Assembly (NCBI GenBank): GCA_002778195.1
Contig: PCDI01000006.1
Location: 2,051,950 to 2,115,949, forward strand
Direction: 5' to 3'
DNA: 64,000 nucleotides
Source of the DNA: Raffaelea ambrosiae
Lineage: Eukaryota > Ascomycota > Sordariomycetes > Ophiostomatales > Ophiostomataceae
In this document: in pieces, positions 1-10,928 of the stretch
How the letters are laid out: each line of letters begins with the position of its first letter
Numbering within the stretch: the first letter of the stretch is position 1
Notes under the pieces: generated by a model
Database searches by the model: none
What the model was told of the DNA's origin: nothing
The model's input: the letters and a program-made list of their open reading frames with translations, nothing else
Made by a program: the position numbers and the translations under genes

Positions 1-1736
1 ACCACAGAATGTTAAACTTCTGAAGCGTCGTCTTGGGCGGCTCCGGCGGCTCCGGGTTGTCCAGGTAGATCTGGATAAAAGGCCGGATGGGGATCTCCTT
101 GAGGGGCAGGATGCGGGTCTTCTTGTAGAACTTCCAGCCAAAGTACAGGATCAGGATGAAGGGGATGTTGAAGTAGGACGACACAAAGGTCTCGCTGTCC
201 CAGTGGCCCTTCATAAAGGTGGTGTAGCCGCTCGTCAGCAGGAGCAGCGAGAAGAGCACCATGCAGCCCCACGGCAGCCACGGCATCAGCGGCGCGGCCC
301 ACGGCAGCTCCGTGCGACTGATGCCCTGCGCCTTGCAGCCGTAGTAGAAGCGCAGGTAGGTGATGCAGATGATCATCCAGTTGGTCAGCGTGGCGATGGA
401 GATGAGGTCCTGCAGCCAGCCGAACACGGTCGACGCCGAGTCGGACAGCGTCATGTAGCCCAGGCACATGAACACGCCGAAAAAGGCAATGGCCAGGTAG
501 GGCACGCCGAAGCGGTTGAGGCGCGTAAAGATGCGCGGCGCGCGGCCCTCGCGCGCCAGGCCGTACAGCGTGCGGCTGCCCGACAGCATGCCCGAGTTGG
601 CCGCCGACCAGGCGCTGGTCAGCACGATGGCGTTGATGACGTGCGGCATCACCTTGATGCCGGCCAGGTTGGCGGCAATCACAAACGGCGACTCGGCCGC
701 CGTGCCCGAGTCCTGCAGCAGCGACGGGCTGTTGGACGGCACCACCATGCCCACCATCAGGATCGACACAATGTAGAAGATGGCCACCCGCCAGAAGATG
801 CGGCGCGCCGCCAGCGGGATGGCCCGGCGCGGGCTCTGCACCTCGGCCGCCGCCAGCGTGATGCCCTCCACGCCGGCATACGAGTACAGCGCGCTGTTGA
901 ACGTGGTCCAGAAGCCGAGGAAGCGGCCGAGCGAGCCGGGCACCTCCAGGTACTGCACAAACGGGCCGGGGTGGTGCCAGTACTTGAACCCGATCACCTC
1001 GTGGTTCGGGCCGCCGCCGGCCGTGATGACAATGGCCATGATGTTCACCATGATGATCAGGATGATCTTGAGCATGGCAAAGGTGAACTCCATCTCGCCG
1101 TAGAGGCGGACAAAGAAGAGAGACGTGGCAATCGTGAGCAGAGAGAAGACGGTGATCCACTAGAGGGGGGAAGGGGGGGGGCATGGTTAGCACATGGTGG
1201 TTCCGTGGCTCTGAACAGGACGGCCAGAATAGAGAATGGGCCGAATCGCCAGAAAATACACATACGACAGCATTGTTGACCGTCACCCAGAACTCGACCA
1301 GCACGGCCGCCGCGACAATCTCGGCCGGCAGCGACACGATGGACGAGTAGATGGAGTTCCAGCCGTTGGCAAAGGCCAGCGCCGGGTCGACAAACGTGTC
1401 GGCATAGCGCACGATGCCGCCGTTGAGCGGGATCAGCGCGCCCATCTCGGCCACCGCCAGCACCACACCCGACGCGCCCATGCCGATGATGGAGTAGCCC
1501 AGCAGGGCGCCCAGCGGGCCCGCGTGCGCAATGGCGCGCCCCGACCCGAGGAAGAGACCCGTGCCGATCGTGCCGGCCAGCGCAATCATCTGGATGTGCC
1601 GCTGCTTGAGGCCCTGCTTGACCTCGCCGACCTCGTCGAACTTGCGCTGCATGTCCAGCACCTCGCCCGGGATGACCTCGACACCGGGCTCCGGCCCCCC
1701 GGCGTATTTCTCCTTGTCCTGGAATTCGTTCGACAT
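1..1736 (-). CDS. Amino acid permease, YAT/DIP5-like (3' end off window)
   Basis: Plasma-membrane amino acid:proton symporter of the fungal YAT family (APC superfamily). Two exons are visible: 1736-1266 and 1159 to the window edge, joined by a 106-nt GT-AG intron (GTATGT donor, CTAG acceptor); the join reads NNAV-WITVF. About 543 residues are present and the C-terminus lies beyond position 1. The first membrane helix carries the family signature GTIGTGLFLGSG at residues 55-66, followed by the PAEIVAAAVLVEFW segment. The second exon contains SAWSAANSGMLSGSRTLYGLA, the conserved helix-8 region. The N-terminus is hydrophilic, as expected for a cytosolic tail. The start is the first in-frame ATG and sits in a clean context. 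The PAEIV segment favours a dicarboxylic/general amino acid permease over a proline permease, but the substrate cannot be fixed from sequence. A promoter with TA and CA dinucleotide tracts lies upstream. Confidence 0.9.
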
Positions 1737-4700
1737 CGTGAAGCCGCCTCTTTCTTTTGGGGCTGCAAAAAAAAATAAAAAATTGTCGTCTGTTGTAAAT
1801 GGTGTGCACCGATCGATCGGTGGGAAAAGACTTGGCTTCAGATGGCCAAGGCTTGTGGTCGATCAAGAGGGGGGGGGGGGGGGGGGGTTGACCAAGAAGA
1901 GCCAAGGGAACGATGGGCTTGGAACGGGTGTCTTGTGAAAGGGGGGCGCGGATAGCTTTATATATATAGATGTATATATAGTTATATATATGTATGCACA
2001 TATCTGCAGACACACACACGCGCGCACACCCTTTCACACGTACACTCATACAAGGGCAGGCCCGCTTGTCCCCAACACTCCTGTTGCCATTCCCGTATCT
2101 CTCACTACGAGAACAAGGCACAGCTGGAATTGGGTGGCTTGGCACGACTAAAACAATAGAATCACAAAATCACTACAGAGAGATAGAGAAGGCGTGCTGG
2201 CCCGCGGCAGGATCAAGTTCCGCCAGAAAGAAGAAAAAAGGACCAGAAACCAAAGATACGCATAGGCGACTCCGTGATAAGGGACATCCACCCCCTCTCT
2301 CTCCCCCCCCCCAGAAGAAACAAAAAAAATAACGGTCAGCATACCACCTCCTGTATTGGGCTACCCTTGCCCCGTGCCGTCGGTCGCGCATCCGGGACGG
2401 AGACTTGCCAAAATTGCCAGAGCCAGTATTACGAGGGCGCAAAAAAGGGAATACCGAGACGCTATCACGGCCCTCCTCATGGTCGTACTATCATGGTCTC
2501 ATGTATGTACATGGGAGTTATGCCTCGGGCCCTGGGGGCCCATAGAAGGTGGTACTACGCCTTCGCGAAGCAATTGGCGCGCAGCAGAAGAGCGTCCACT
2601 TGCTTGGGGGTGGCATTGAGCACGCCTCAGCTTTCGGGGAGAGCGAAGATAACTGCTTCACCCACCCTTGGCGATCTGGAGTTCGGTGCCTCCTTGTGGC
2701 TCCCCCCCCCCTCTTTTTTTCCCAAAACGCTTATCATACGCACAGGCAAGCATCATGCACTTCTTCGTTCTCTTCTCAGTGTCTGTCCCGAAAGGAGCAA
2801 GCGTGTACGACTGTGCCAGCAAAACAAAAATAAAATAGAAGGAAGAATAGCACCAAAAAAAGACGTGCTGCGGCCACTCCAAGACGCCGACTCGGAGCGA
2901 TCTGATTGGGTCTGTGCAGCAACGCATCATACCAGCCATCGTGTCGCATGAGAGAATGAGCAAAGATAAGTGGTCCTCCCCCGAGCTGGTCCCAGAAAAC
3001 ACACGCCGCAGAAGAGTCGAAAAGTCGAAAAAGCCAGGAAGGGGGCCAGCGCATGGACAAAGGAACAAACAAAAAGAAAAGGGACTACAATCCCAAGATG
3101 CTACACTGCCTGGGCAAAAATGTGTCCCTCCCGTAGAGACACGTCGACCATAGTGCTCGCAGTACGGGCCCGTCGAATCACGGGCTCTCCCGTGGGGGCA
3201 AAGGCAGATAAGGAAAACCGGCCAGTCGCACCAGTCGCGAGCACGGTTCCCCCCACGCCTTCGCCCTTGATGCATGGAATTTTCGTAGAACGATTCTCTC
3301 GGAAAATTTGGGGACGTCTGCTGTGCCTCGCCCAACGGAAGATTAAAGTGTTTTCCGGTGGCAAGTGCGCGTTTGACAGACTCGCATGAATGTAAAGAAC
3401 ACGCTCAAACATGGACTCGCACACGATCGTCTCCATCCAAATCAAACAAAACACACACACACACACACGCCGTACCCGTAGGTACCATGTTCCCAGATAG
3501 ATCTACGAGCTGCGTACGCACATAAAGTCTTGGCATCTGGCGCTATTCTCCTTTCGGCGGCCTGTGGTGTTGCGCCCAGACGTCGTAGGAGGCACACCGA
3601 TAAGGCTTGTCTGGTACCAAGAAACCGCTCAAAACGCCCCCAAAAAAGTCTTGTCTCCCTCGTCGCAGAGAATGTTCCAAGCGTTCCATTGGCTCCACTG
3701 GCTCCCTTGGTCCCGTTGATTCCCAAGGATGGCTTCCCTGTGGCGTTCTCCGAACAGCCAAGACAATACCAGGCAACGGGCCGACTTGCCCTCTTCGTCC
3801 GGACTGAGCCCCTTTTTCTCTTTTGTTTCCCTGGGTGGTGTTGTGTTCTAATTTTTTTTTTTGGCTGGTGGATGCGGCTGGGTTGAGGCTTTGGTCGCCT
3901 CCTTTGATAGGCTCGGAGTCGCCTCATCGTGCGCATGCTACACACCGCCAAGACGGGAAGCGTCGCTCTTCGGGCACAAAGTGGGAGTAGCTTTGCATCG
4001 CGGCTGAGGAGAGGTGATGTGAGAGAGACAGGTGGTTGCCTTCTTGGAGCTCCTCGCCTGCCCACTCCCCTCCTTCCGTCTTTGCTTGTGGAAGCTCGAT
4101 CGAAAGATTGGGCTTCCATGACGACCCAGACTAGCTTCGGGCAGGCAAGCTCCAGGCAGGGGCTTTCTCTTATCTACGTAGAGAGAGGCCAGATAGCTTC
4201 GCGGGGACCCCGGTGCACACCACGCACACGTGATGCTTGCTAGTCTCGTAGAGTCTTTCGGACTCGTAGTTCCCCTCCGCGGTAGACGAACAAGGCCAGC
4301 CGGTTGTTCTGAGATTTGCTGTTAGTTCAGCGCCTGGCTTCTTGCCCAACTAAGCACATACACGTGATCGGCAGGCGTGTAAGTCGTGCGGATTTCCTTA
4401 TTTGACCAAGACCACTTCAGAGAGCAACTAGCCAGTGGCGAACGAGGTTTTCAATCCTTCCCTTCGCTGTCGGCGTTACTACTGGAGGAAGGCGCGACCG
4501 ACTAGACAGCCAGGATCGTCATCGTCTCACCATCCACGACTGCACATGTTCATTGGAAAACAACTTTCTCTTGAGTTCCAGGGAGCCAAAAGTGATGTTC
4601 AAAATAAAAATAGAGAAACGAAAGAAGAAGGAAAGAACCCGAGAAGACAAGAAACCCGACACACACGTTGACGTACGCTTATGCTCTGTTCGGAAAAAGA

Positions 4701-4750
4701 AAACAAGCAACACCGCTTCTACTACCCCCAAGCGAGACAAAACAACACGT
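1737..4750. other. Intergenic, no gene recognised
   Basis: This 3 kb spacer lies between the permease start and the 3' end of the REI1-like gene. It contains a run of 19 G (1869-1887), alternating TA tracts around 1960-1995, CA/GT tracts near 2010-2045 and 3450-3470, and several A- and C-runs. Open frames of 60-225 codons on both strands are low complexity, overlap each other and show no domain or splice logic. The first 300 bases probably hold the permease promoter and 5' UTR. Confidence 0.6.
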
Positions 4751-5677
4751 CTAACCACACTGGTAGACGGGCGTTTCGGTGTGCCAATAGGCATACAAGT
4801 TCTTGTTGCCCTTCCGGTCAATCTTTCCTTGCCTCCGCCTCTCCTGCTTTTGCGCCCGCTCCGTGTGTCGAAATTGTGCTGCTAGGAGGGACCGCTGTTC
4901 CGCTGCAGGCAAGTGCATCAAGCTGTTTCGGTCGCTGGCTCTCAAGTTGACCAGCCGGTGCTCTGCCGCTGCCTTCTCCTGCCGCTTCTCCCTCTTCGCC
5001 AGTGCCCGTGTGGCATTGTCGCCGGTGCTTGCACCGACTTCCCCCGTGATCGCTTCGTCTGGTTGTGAGCTAGGGGTGTCTTTGATCTGTGCTGCTGCGG
5101 CTCGGGTACGACGGCGTATCTGGTTGGCGGAAAGACCTTGTGTGGCCGACCGTTTCGATACGATCTTGCCCGATGGCAATCGGATACAGTCGTCGCCAAT
5201 GTGTGTTTGCTTCCGGCCGGCGCTTCTCGTCTCGTCCTCCCAATTGCCCTCGACATTCTCACCTGCTTCGTAGTCGTCTTCTGGGTAAGAATAGTCGTAA
5301 AAGACGCCAAACTCTGATTCTGGGTCCGAAATGTCGAACCTGCAGTGACCTTTGCCGGTCATGTGTTGTTGGACGCCCTGCACAGTTGCTCGCTGGGTGC
5401 CACATTGGAGGCATTCCCGGTATCCGAAAATGACGAGATGTAGGTGCTCAAAAATCGGTTCCAAATCGAAAACCACATGTTCTCGTTCTGGGACAACAAA
5501 GCCATGCATTTTCTGCATATGGACGAGGCTGTCCGCAAATGTCTCCGCGGACCTGGGACAGAACAGGCATTGGCCCGGCGTGAAGGGCTGCATGGTTGCT
5601 TCTGGGGCTTCAAATGACTCCGTGCCCTCGCATGACATGATTGCAAAGTTTGTCTCTAAACTGGAAGAAAGGCTCAT
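4751..5677 (-). CDS. REI1/ZNF622-like C2H2 zinc-finger protein, short form
   Basis: A single-exon 308-residue protein. Two C2H2 fingers of the REI1 (yeast)/ZNF622 type are visible: C37-x2-C40-x12-H53-x4-H58 and C89-x2-C92-x12-H105-x5-H111. An acidic stretch (about 120-145), a basic linker and a Lys/Arg-rich C-terminus follow, ending in the GNKNLYAYW segment that resembles the REI1 tail inserted in the ribosomal exit tunnel. REI1 family members are cytoplasmic 60S biogenesis factors that help recycle Arx1 from pre-60S particles. Full-length relatives are about 400-470 residues with two further N-terminal fingers. Those are absent here and no upstream exon for them is visible, so this may be a truncated paralogue rather than the essential copy. 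Whether it is functional is unknown. Confidence 0.75.
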   Translation of the reverse strand: MSLSSSLETNFAIMSCEGTESFEAPEATMQPFTPGQCLFCPRSAETFADSLVHMQKMHGFVVPEREHVVFDLEPIFEHLHLVIFGYRECLQCGTQRATVQGVQQHMTGKGHCRFDISDPESEFGVFYDYSYPEDDYEAGENVEGNWEDETRSAGRKQTHIGDDCIRLPSGKIVSKRSATQGLSANQIRRRTRAAAAQIKDTPSSQPDEAITGEVGASTGDNATRALAKREKRQEKAAAEHRLVNLRASDRNSLMHLPAAEQRSLLAAQFRHTERAQKQERRRQGKIDRKGNKNLYAYWHTETPVYQCG

Positions 5678-6463
5678 GATTGTTCTGGCTGTTCTTGTGG
5701 TTTTTGTCGTTGTCTCTGACAGACGAGTGGTTGTTGGTGTAAGTTGAAGTTTAGTTGAAGTGAGCTTTTTGTTGTGCGTTTAGGCGCTGAAAATTCTGGT
5801 ATCACGACCAATTCACTGGGACTACGTTGAGGTCGATGTTGAAGTAAATTCAATCAAAATCCTGGACCCTTACAACCAGATCGGATAGTCTTAAACCCGA
5901 GACAGACTGTTTGAAGCGATGCAGACTCTCCAGTCTGGGGGCGACTGCCAAAGCTGCTCATGTACTACAGGACAATTCACGAAGGCCCAGAAGCCTTTTG
6001 CGGGGGCTCGTGACTCAGAACACGGTGGGCTAGACCATTGACAGCGGACAGGTAACCACAGCTGCAAATTCTACCAACAGGATGCTTTCTTCAGCACCTG
6101 ATGTGCGATGAATCATAATGAGTCTTGAAGCAATTCATTGAACACATCCAGGATAGCCGTGTAAGCATAGGTTGGTTGCTTCAACACCAATCTCCAGACG
6201 CCTTTTTTTCTCTCGTTTTTCTTTAGACATTCTTTTACTTAAAGTTTTTCCTCAGACCAAATCCATCGAATACCATGCAGACCTTGATGGAGTCCGTTTG
6301 TACCACCGCAAGCTGGCAGCCTGGAGTAACTGCCGCTGCATAGCGCTACGCAACAAGGAGCATTTCTTTTCAGGAAACAAACAGCCTTGAAATGTTCTGC
6401 TCGCCAACGACCTAACCTCTGCCCACACATCCCAGCCTCGCCCTGAAGGAAGCCTCTGCGAAA
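5678..6463. other. Intergenic, no gene recognised
   Basis: This spacer separates the REI1-like start (minus strand) from the MYND remnant (plus strand). No zinc-finger coding exon that could complete the REI1-like N-terminus is visible on the minus strand. No repeat was recognised. Confidence 0.5.
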
Positions 6464-7237
6464 ATGGAGTTCTGCCAGACTCGCGGAAAGGCTCCGCCCG
6501 ACGTCAAGCTCAAGCGATGCGCAAAGTGCTCAACGACACAGCATTGCTCGCGTGACGGCCAAAAGAAGGACTGGAAATAGCATCGAAAATCCCGTGGCCG
6601 AGAAAGCGACACTTCAGGCTCTGCCTTCAACGAGAGCAGCCAGCGGAGCTACATCTCGAGGGCAGCCCTCCTTTCTACTCCCGACGAGCTCGCCGGTCAT
6701 TCGTCGGCCAAGGGCCTGGACCTGGCTATCGACAAGCCCTTTACACGACTCGACAGGGGCACTTGGCTCCACGACCGCCCCGAGATTGACTTGCACCGCC
6801 TGCTCATTGACGCGTGCCGTATGCATGTCCAGGACGCGTGCGTGTTTGATGGTATCCTAGAGGCCGACAGCATTCACGCCGAGGCCGCCAACGGACTGCG
6901 TGGCTTCCAACGTTTCTTGGGCCGTGCCGAAGCAGCAAAGGGCCTCCTCCCGCCCTGGTGGAGCACCGAAAAGAGAACCGCTTGCGAGAAGCTCGGCATG
7001 GACACATCGCAGTGGTGCAGCTTGCATTCTGCTGTAGAAAAAGGCGACATCATCGAACGCTACGGCGACCCGCGTTTCTCTATGCAGCTGCGGATGTTTA
7101 TGGAGGCTGTCCTCGGTCGCGGCCCAGGCGGAGCGAAGCGTGCTTCTACGCTGGACACGATGATGAAGATGGAACGAGGCGAACACACTGTTATGAGTCT
7201 CTTCGACGTGGGCGCCGGAAGGGCAACACACAACTAG
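6464..7237 (+). pseudogene. MYND-finger protein gene, decayed
   Basis: One reading frame from ATG 6464 to TAA-type end 7237 is open except for a TAG at 6578-6580. The first part is a MYND zinc finger (KRCAKCSTTQHCSRD) but three ligand positions have changed: the second Cys of the first pair is Arg (CQTR), the Cys after SRD is Gly (DGQ), and the Cys after KS is Arg. The stop falls in the conserved DWKxH segment. Downstream, the frame encodes a C-terminal region typical of fungal MYND proteins, with LLPPWW, an AVEKGDIIERYGDP stretch and a MQLRMF segment. Loss of zinc ligands together with an in-frame stop points to a pseudogene rather than a sequencing error. An intron removing the stop was considered, but no donor/acceptor pair keeps the finger intact. 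Confidence 0.75.
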
Positions 7238-8875
7238 ATCCGAGGCGCTTTTCCATCGCCATTTTTTTTTCTCCCCTGCGCATCGTGTGTGCCAAATGAG
7301 GTGGATGGCCACGCAATTTTGTTCGCTCAAAACTGCATCGAAACTTCGGTGAAGGAACAGTGTGTTCACACAGCATGTATTTAAGAGCAAATCGAGCAGA
7401 GTGAAGGCCTGGGAGGCAATCCCATGGGACTTCTTGTCCACTCCACCATCCGCTGCCACTGATGTGCCTCTGAGTGAAACCCGTTCATGCGTGTTCGCGT
7501 GTGCTCGCATGCCATCGCGATTCATGAAACCAAGTACTTCGCTCTCCGTATCGCGGGACAAGCCGCCGGCCTGAAATGAAGACCGCCTGCCAGCTAATAA
7601 TAGCAATCAGACACTCGCGGGTACCATTTGGGTGGGACACAGTGACAGTGGCAGTTCACACATACACGCAGAAAGACCTCTCCAGTTTTCAGGAGATCGG
7701 GAGGGCAAAGCCACACTTTGGGCGAATCGCGCTTGTGAATTTTGGGTGCCCCTCTGAGCCACTGAGCCACTGGGTGGCGACAGCAGCCACGCTCCAACGC
7801 GGCCACCATAAAGTTGACGTCCACAACGCCTAAATTGACGTTCCCGCAGCCGCACTTTTTGTTTTAGGGGGGGGATACCCTTTTCTTGTGCCAGAAGTCA
7901 CTCATCGCACAGTGGATGTATTCACGTGATTAAAATGTGGACCAATTAGGGGGGATGTATTTAGCTTTGGAACCAACAAATATGGGTCCTGGTTACCCAT
8001 TTACACTCTTCTCCAACAGAAACATGTGGCTCTTTGAACGTGGCGAGGCCGAAGAGCTCAAGCATGCAGCCTGATTTGCTCGAAAGAGCCAAGTCGCTTT
8101 ATTGAGTGCCTGGTCCCCCCAAGCGGTTTCACCTGGTATGCAAGGGAGCTCGCAAAACATTTGAAGAAGAAATTTGCCTTAGCGACAGCCGAGGCAGCAC
8201 AGCCTTGGTGCACAAGCAATACGCGGGCATGGGCAAAAACAGGAAGAGCCCCTGATGCCCCTGGACGTAGTCAACTGGTCAACCTGCGGAAGATTGCGAA
8301 GTGCAGTACAAGGTGACGCGGCAGGGCGGTGGCTGTAACCCAAGAAGGCGGGTGTCACAAGTAAGATTGCCACAGGGGGTTACAGCGGGAGATCGACAAT
8401 TTCCTGCCCAAGTTCCAACGCGGCAATTTCAGAATACGGGCGCAGCGTATTGCTGCATCCGGCGCATGGTGGTGCGGAAAGAAAGGTTTGCGAGGCGAGG
8501 AAGCACTGTGTGGTTACGGGTATGACTGCATCGGGCTGCAGTAGTTGCGAGTAGGACTGAAATCGGCGGCACGTTTCACTTGTAGGTAAAGATTGTTTGT
8601 AAAAGTAATGTAGAATAGTTATGTCTTGATTTGGGGGGCATGCTGTGGCCGCCCGTTCAAAGGTATTTGCTCGCCCATAGGCCATCGTTAAAAATTAATA
8701 CAACGGAAAAAAAAAAGAAGCATGCAAATGCAGGGTAATAGTCTAGTATGTACATGAAATAGTCCCAAGCCAAAAAAAGATCCTTTCCCGAAAAAAATAA
8801 AAAGGAATCGTCAAAATGCTAGTGTATCCTGTATCCCCGTATCCTTTTTTCCAATTCCCAAGGAGTTCCGTCCCT
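7238..8875. other. Intergenic, no gene recognised
   Basis: This spacer lies between the MYND remnant and the 3' end of the GPI-protein gene. A T-rich tract follows the MYND remnant near 7261 and a G run lies near 7867. Only short unsupported open frames are present. Confidence 0.5.
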
Positions 8876-9376
8876 TTACAGGACAAGAGTCATGCCCAGG
8901 AAGCCGGCCACGCCGACCATGGCGCCGACGAGCGGCAGATCCCGGAAGCTGGCTGCGCCCGACGAGCCGGTGGCAGCAGACGCGGCAGAGCCGGCGGCGG
9001 AGGTGGCCGCGCCGGCGACCGAGGCCGCGTCCGAGGTGGCCTCGCCAAAGCCCGAGGTGACGTGGCTGGCGCCGTTGGTGGCCACAGAGACCGCGCCCGA
9101 GGTGGCGTCGCCAAAGGCGGAGGTGACGTGGCTGGCGCCGTTGGTGGCCGCGGAGACCGCGCCCGAGGTGGCCGCGCCAAAGACGGAGGTGACCTTGCTG
9201 GCACCGCCAACGACGGCCGAGGTGGCCTCGCCAAAGACCGAGGTGGCCTTGCTGGCGCCGCCGACGACGCCCGAGGTCGCTTCACCCCAGACGGAGGTGG
9301 CGTCGCTGATGAGGCCGGCCTGCGCGACCGAGGCGGCGCCGAGGGTGAGGAGGACGATGTTCTTGGGGCCCATCAT
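8876..9376 (-). CDS. Ala/Ser/Thr-rich repeat protein, predicted GPI-anchored
   Basis: A single-exon 166-residue protein. Residues 1-20 form a signal peptide ending AQA, and the last ~20 residues (VGAMVGVAGFLGMTLVL) form a hydrophobic tail preceded by small residues (GSSGAAS), the layout of a GPI-anchor signal. Between them are five imperfect repeats of 18-22 residues built on G-x-ATS-G-x-V and ending in SxFG; two units share the longer form ATNGASHVTS. The composition resembles fungal cell-wall or haze-protective mannoprotein-type proteins, but I recognise no named family. Two adjacent ATG codons open the frame and either may be used. It is probably a cell-surface structural or adhesion protein; that role is inferred from architecture only. 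Confidence 0.75.
   Translation of the reverse strand: MMGPKNIVLLTLGAASVAQAGLISDATSVWGEATSGVVGGASKATSVFGEATSAVVGGASKVTSVFGAATSGAVSAATNGASHVTSAFGDATSGAVSVATNGASHVTSGFGEATSDAASVAGAATSAAGSAASAATGSSGAASFRDLPLVGAMVGVAGFLGMTLVL
9002..9286 (-). repeat. Tandem coding repeats in GPI protein
   Basis: Five degenerate in-frame repeats of roughly 54-66 bp encode the GEATSGVV/GAATSGAV-type units. The copies differ by substitutions and short insertions, so they are old rather than a recent slippage expansion. Confidence 0.75.
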
Positions 9377-10928
9377 GTTTGCGGTAGAGCAGGCTTGGAG
9401 GCGAGTGGTAGGTGTGGTAGAGTGGTGTGGTGGATGTATGTTTGGATGGATGTATTTGTTTGGATTTCGGTCGTCTCGGGACGATGTCGAAATACGGCAG
9501 ATGCTGGTTCTTGATGCAGAGTCTGATGGGAGAATAAGAGAGCGAGAGTATACTATGAACGAAAACCAGAAGAAGAACCAAAAAATGGAATGGGGGATCC
9601 TTCTTCTTTATGTAGTACGCCGTTTCCCGGGTTGCCTCCGTTTGGGTTTGTCGAACCAGCTTGAGCCCGTCGACCAGGCAAACCAAGCCGCTATGCCTGC
9701 GTAAGTCTTACTTGTCCCCCCTAGCTGGGTAGGTCAGAGTGTAGCTGTCAGCTTGTGTACATAGTACCGTGTACACCGTACCGTAGTGCAGCTGGGCATT
9801 ACGGGGGGGGGAGCTCGCAGAAAGAAAATCACAAAGGAGGGCCCCCCGGCAATTGGTAAGGAGGCAGACAGGCCCCCCCCCAAAATACGCCCCAAGCTGG
9901 AGCCGAGCTGCAAAGCTGGATCCAGGCTGGGCCTAAACTGGACCCAAAAGCGGCCCCAAGCCCGCTAGGGAGGAAATGGAATGGGGCAGGTGCTGCCTCA
10001 GCCACCTAATGCACAGAGGCGCAGCGCCAAGACCAAGCCAGTGCTGGTGCATAAGTGTAAAATTGACACTACGCTGTACGAGGAAGAAGGCTCTCGCACA
10101 GCGTGGAAAGCGCCTGGAAACCATGGAACCCCTGCAAAGCCTGGACAGCTCGGGGAGTGCGACGCTACTGACTGCACCGTCATGGGGCAGACTTTTCGGG
10201 TCTGCGCAGCACCGACGTCATCCATCGTCCAGCCACACCAAGTGCACCCATACAAGCCCACCATGTTCTTTTACCTTTTTAGCACGTTAAGGTTATTGCC
10301 GCGGCTCCGGCGCTGGCGCAAAGAGACAAAAATAAGACCCAAAGAAAAAAAAACCCAAAATTAGAGCGCTGAAGAATCAATCGCCGTCCTGATCGCACTG
10401 TGTTTATTCACCCGTCGCCATCGTCAGACAGTTTGCTGAGCTGAGGTGTGGAGGCCCAACACCAGCCCGTTCCCGAAGCTAAAAGAACACGGCAAAGACT
10501 TGGGGCAGAGATTTTCTCTCGTCCGATGGACTCTTGGAAACTTCAGTCTTCCTCCCAGCAACCAACAAAGCAACTAGCGGGAATAACCCCAAGGAATAGT
10601 ACGATCCACCTAGTAGCATACAGAGTACATAGTACAACGCACCTCACGACCTGCATGGCCAGCTGGCCGAACACCCCCCTGCCTGTCGTTTCACCTGTTG
10701 GCAGCTAGCAACTAGCGAGCTACACCCACCCAAGGGACCAACGGACCAGCGATGCAAGCGACACCTGCCAGAATCCTTCCGCCCCAAAAAATAGCATGTA
10801 TCGATGTATCTTACGACGGGCTTGGAAATGAGGTCATACCCATTACCAGAAACGCCTTCTTCGACGCTCTTCCCCTCTCTCGCCCACAAATCGCAGCACA
10901 CCACCATTCCCCCCCCTTCCCTCCATCA
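9377..10928. other. Intergenic, no gene recognised
   Basis: This contains the promoter of the GPI-protein gene on the left and the 3' flank of the MUP1-like permease on the right. A G run lies near 9800. Open frames are short and overlap on several strands. Confidence 0.5.

Noticed and set aside
203..1279. 358-codon plus-strand open frame over the permease gene.
   Set aside because: Antisense shadow of GC-rich coding sequence with Arg/His/Gln-biased low complexity; the minus strand has clear family motifs and a valid intron.
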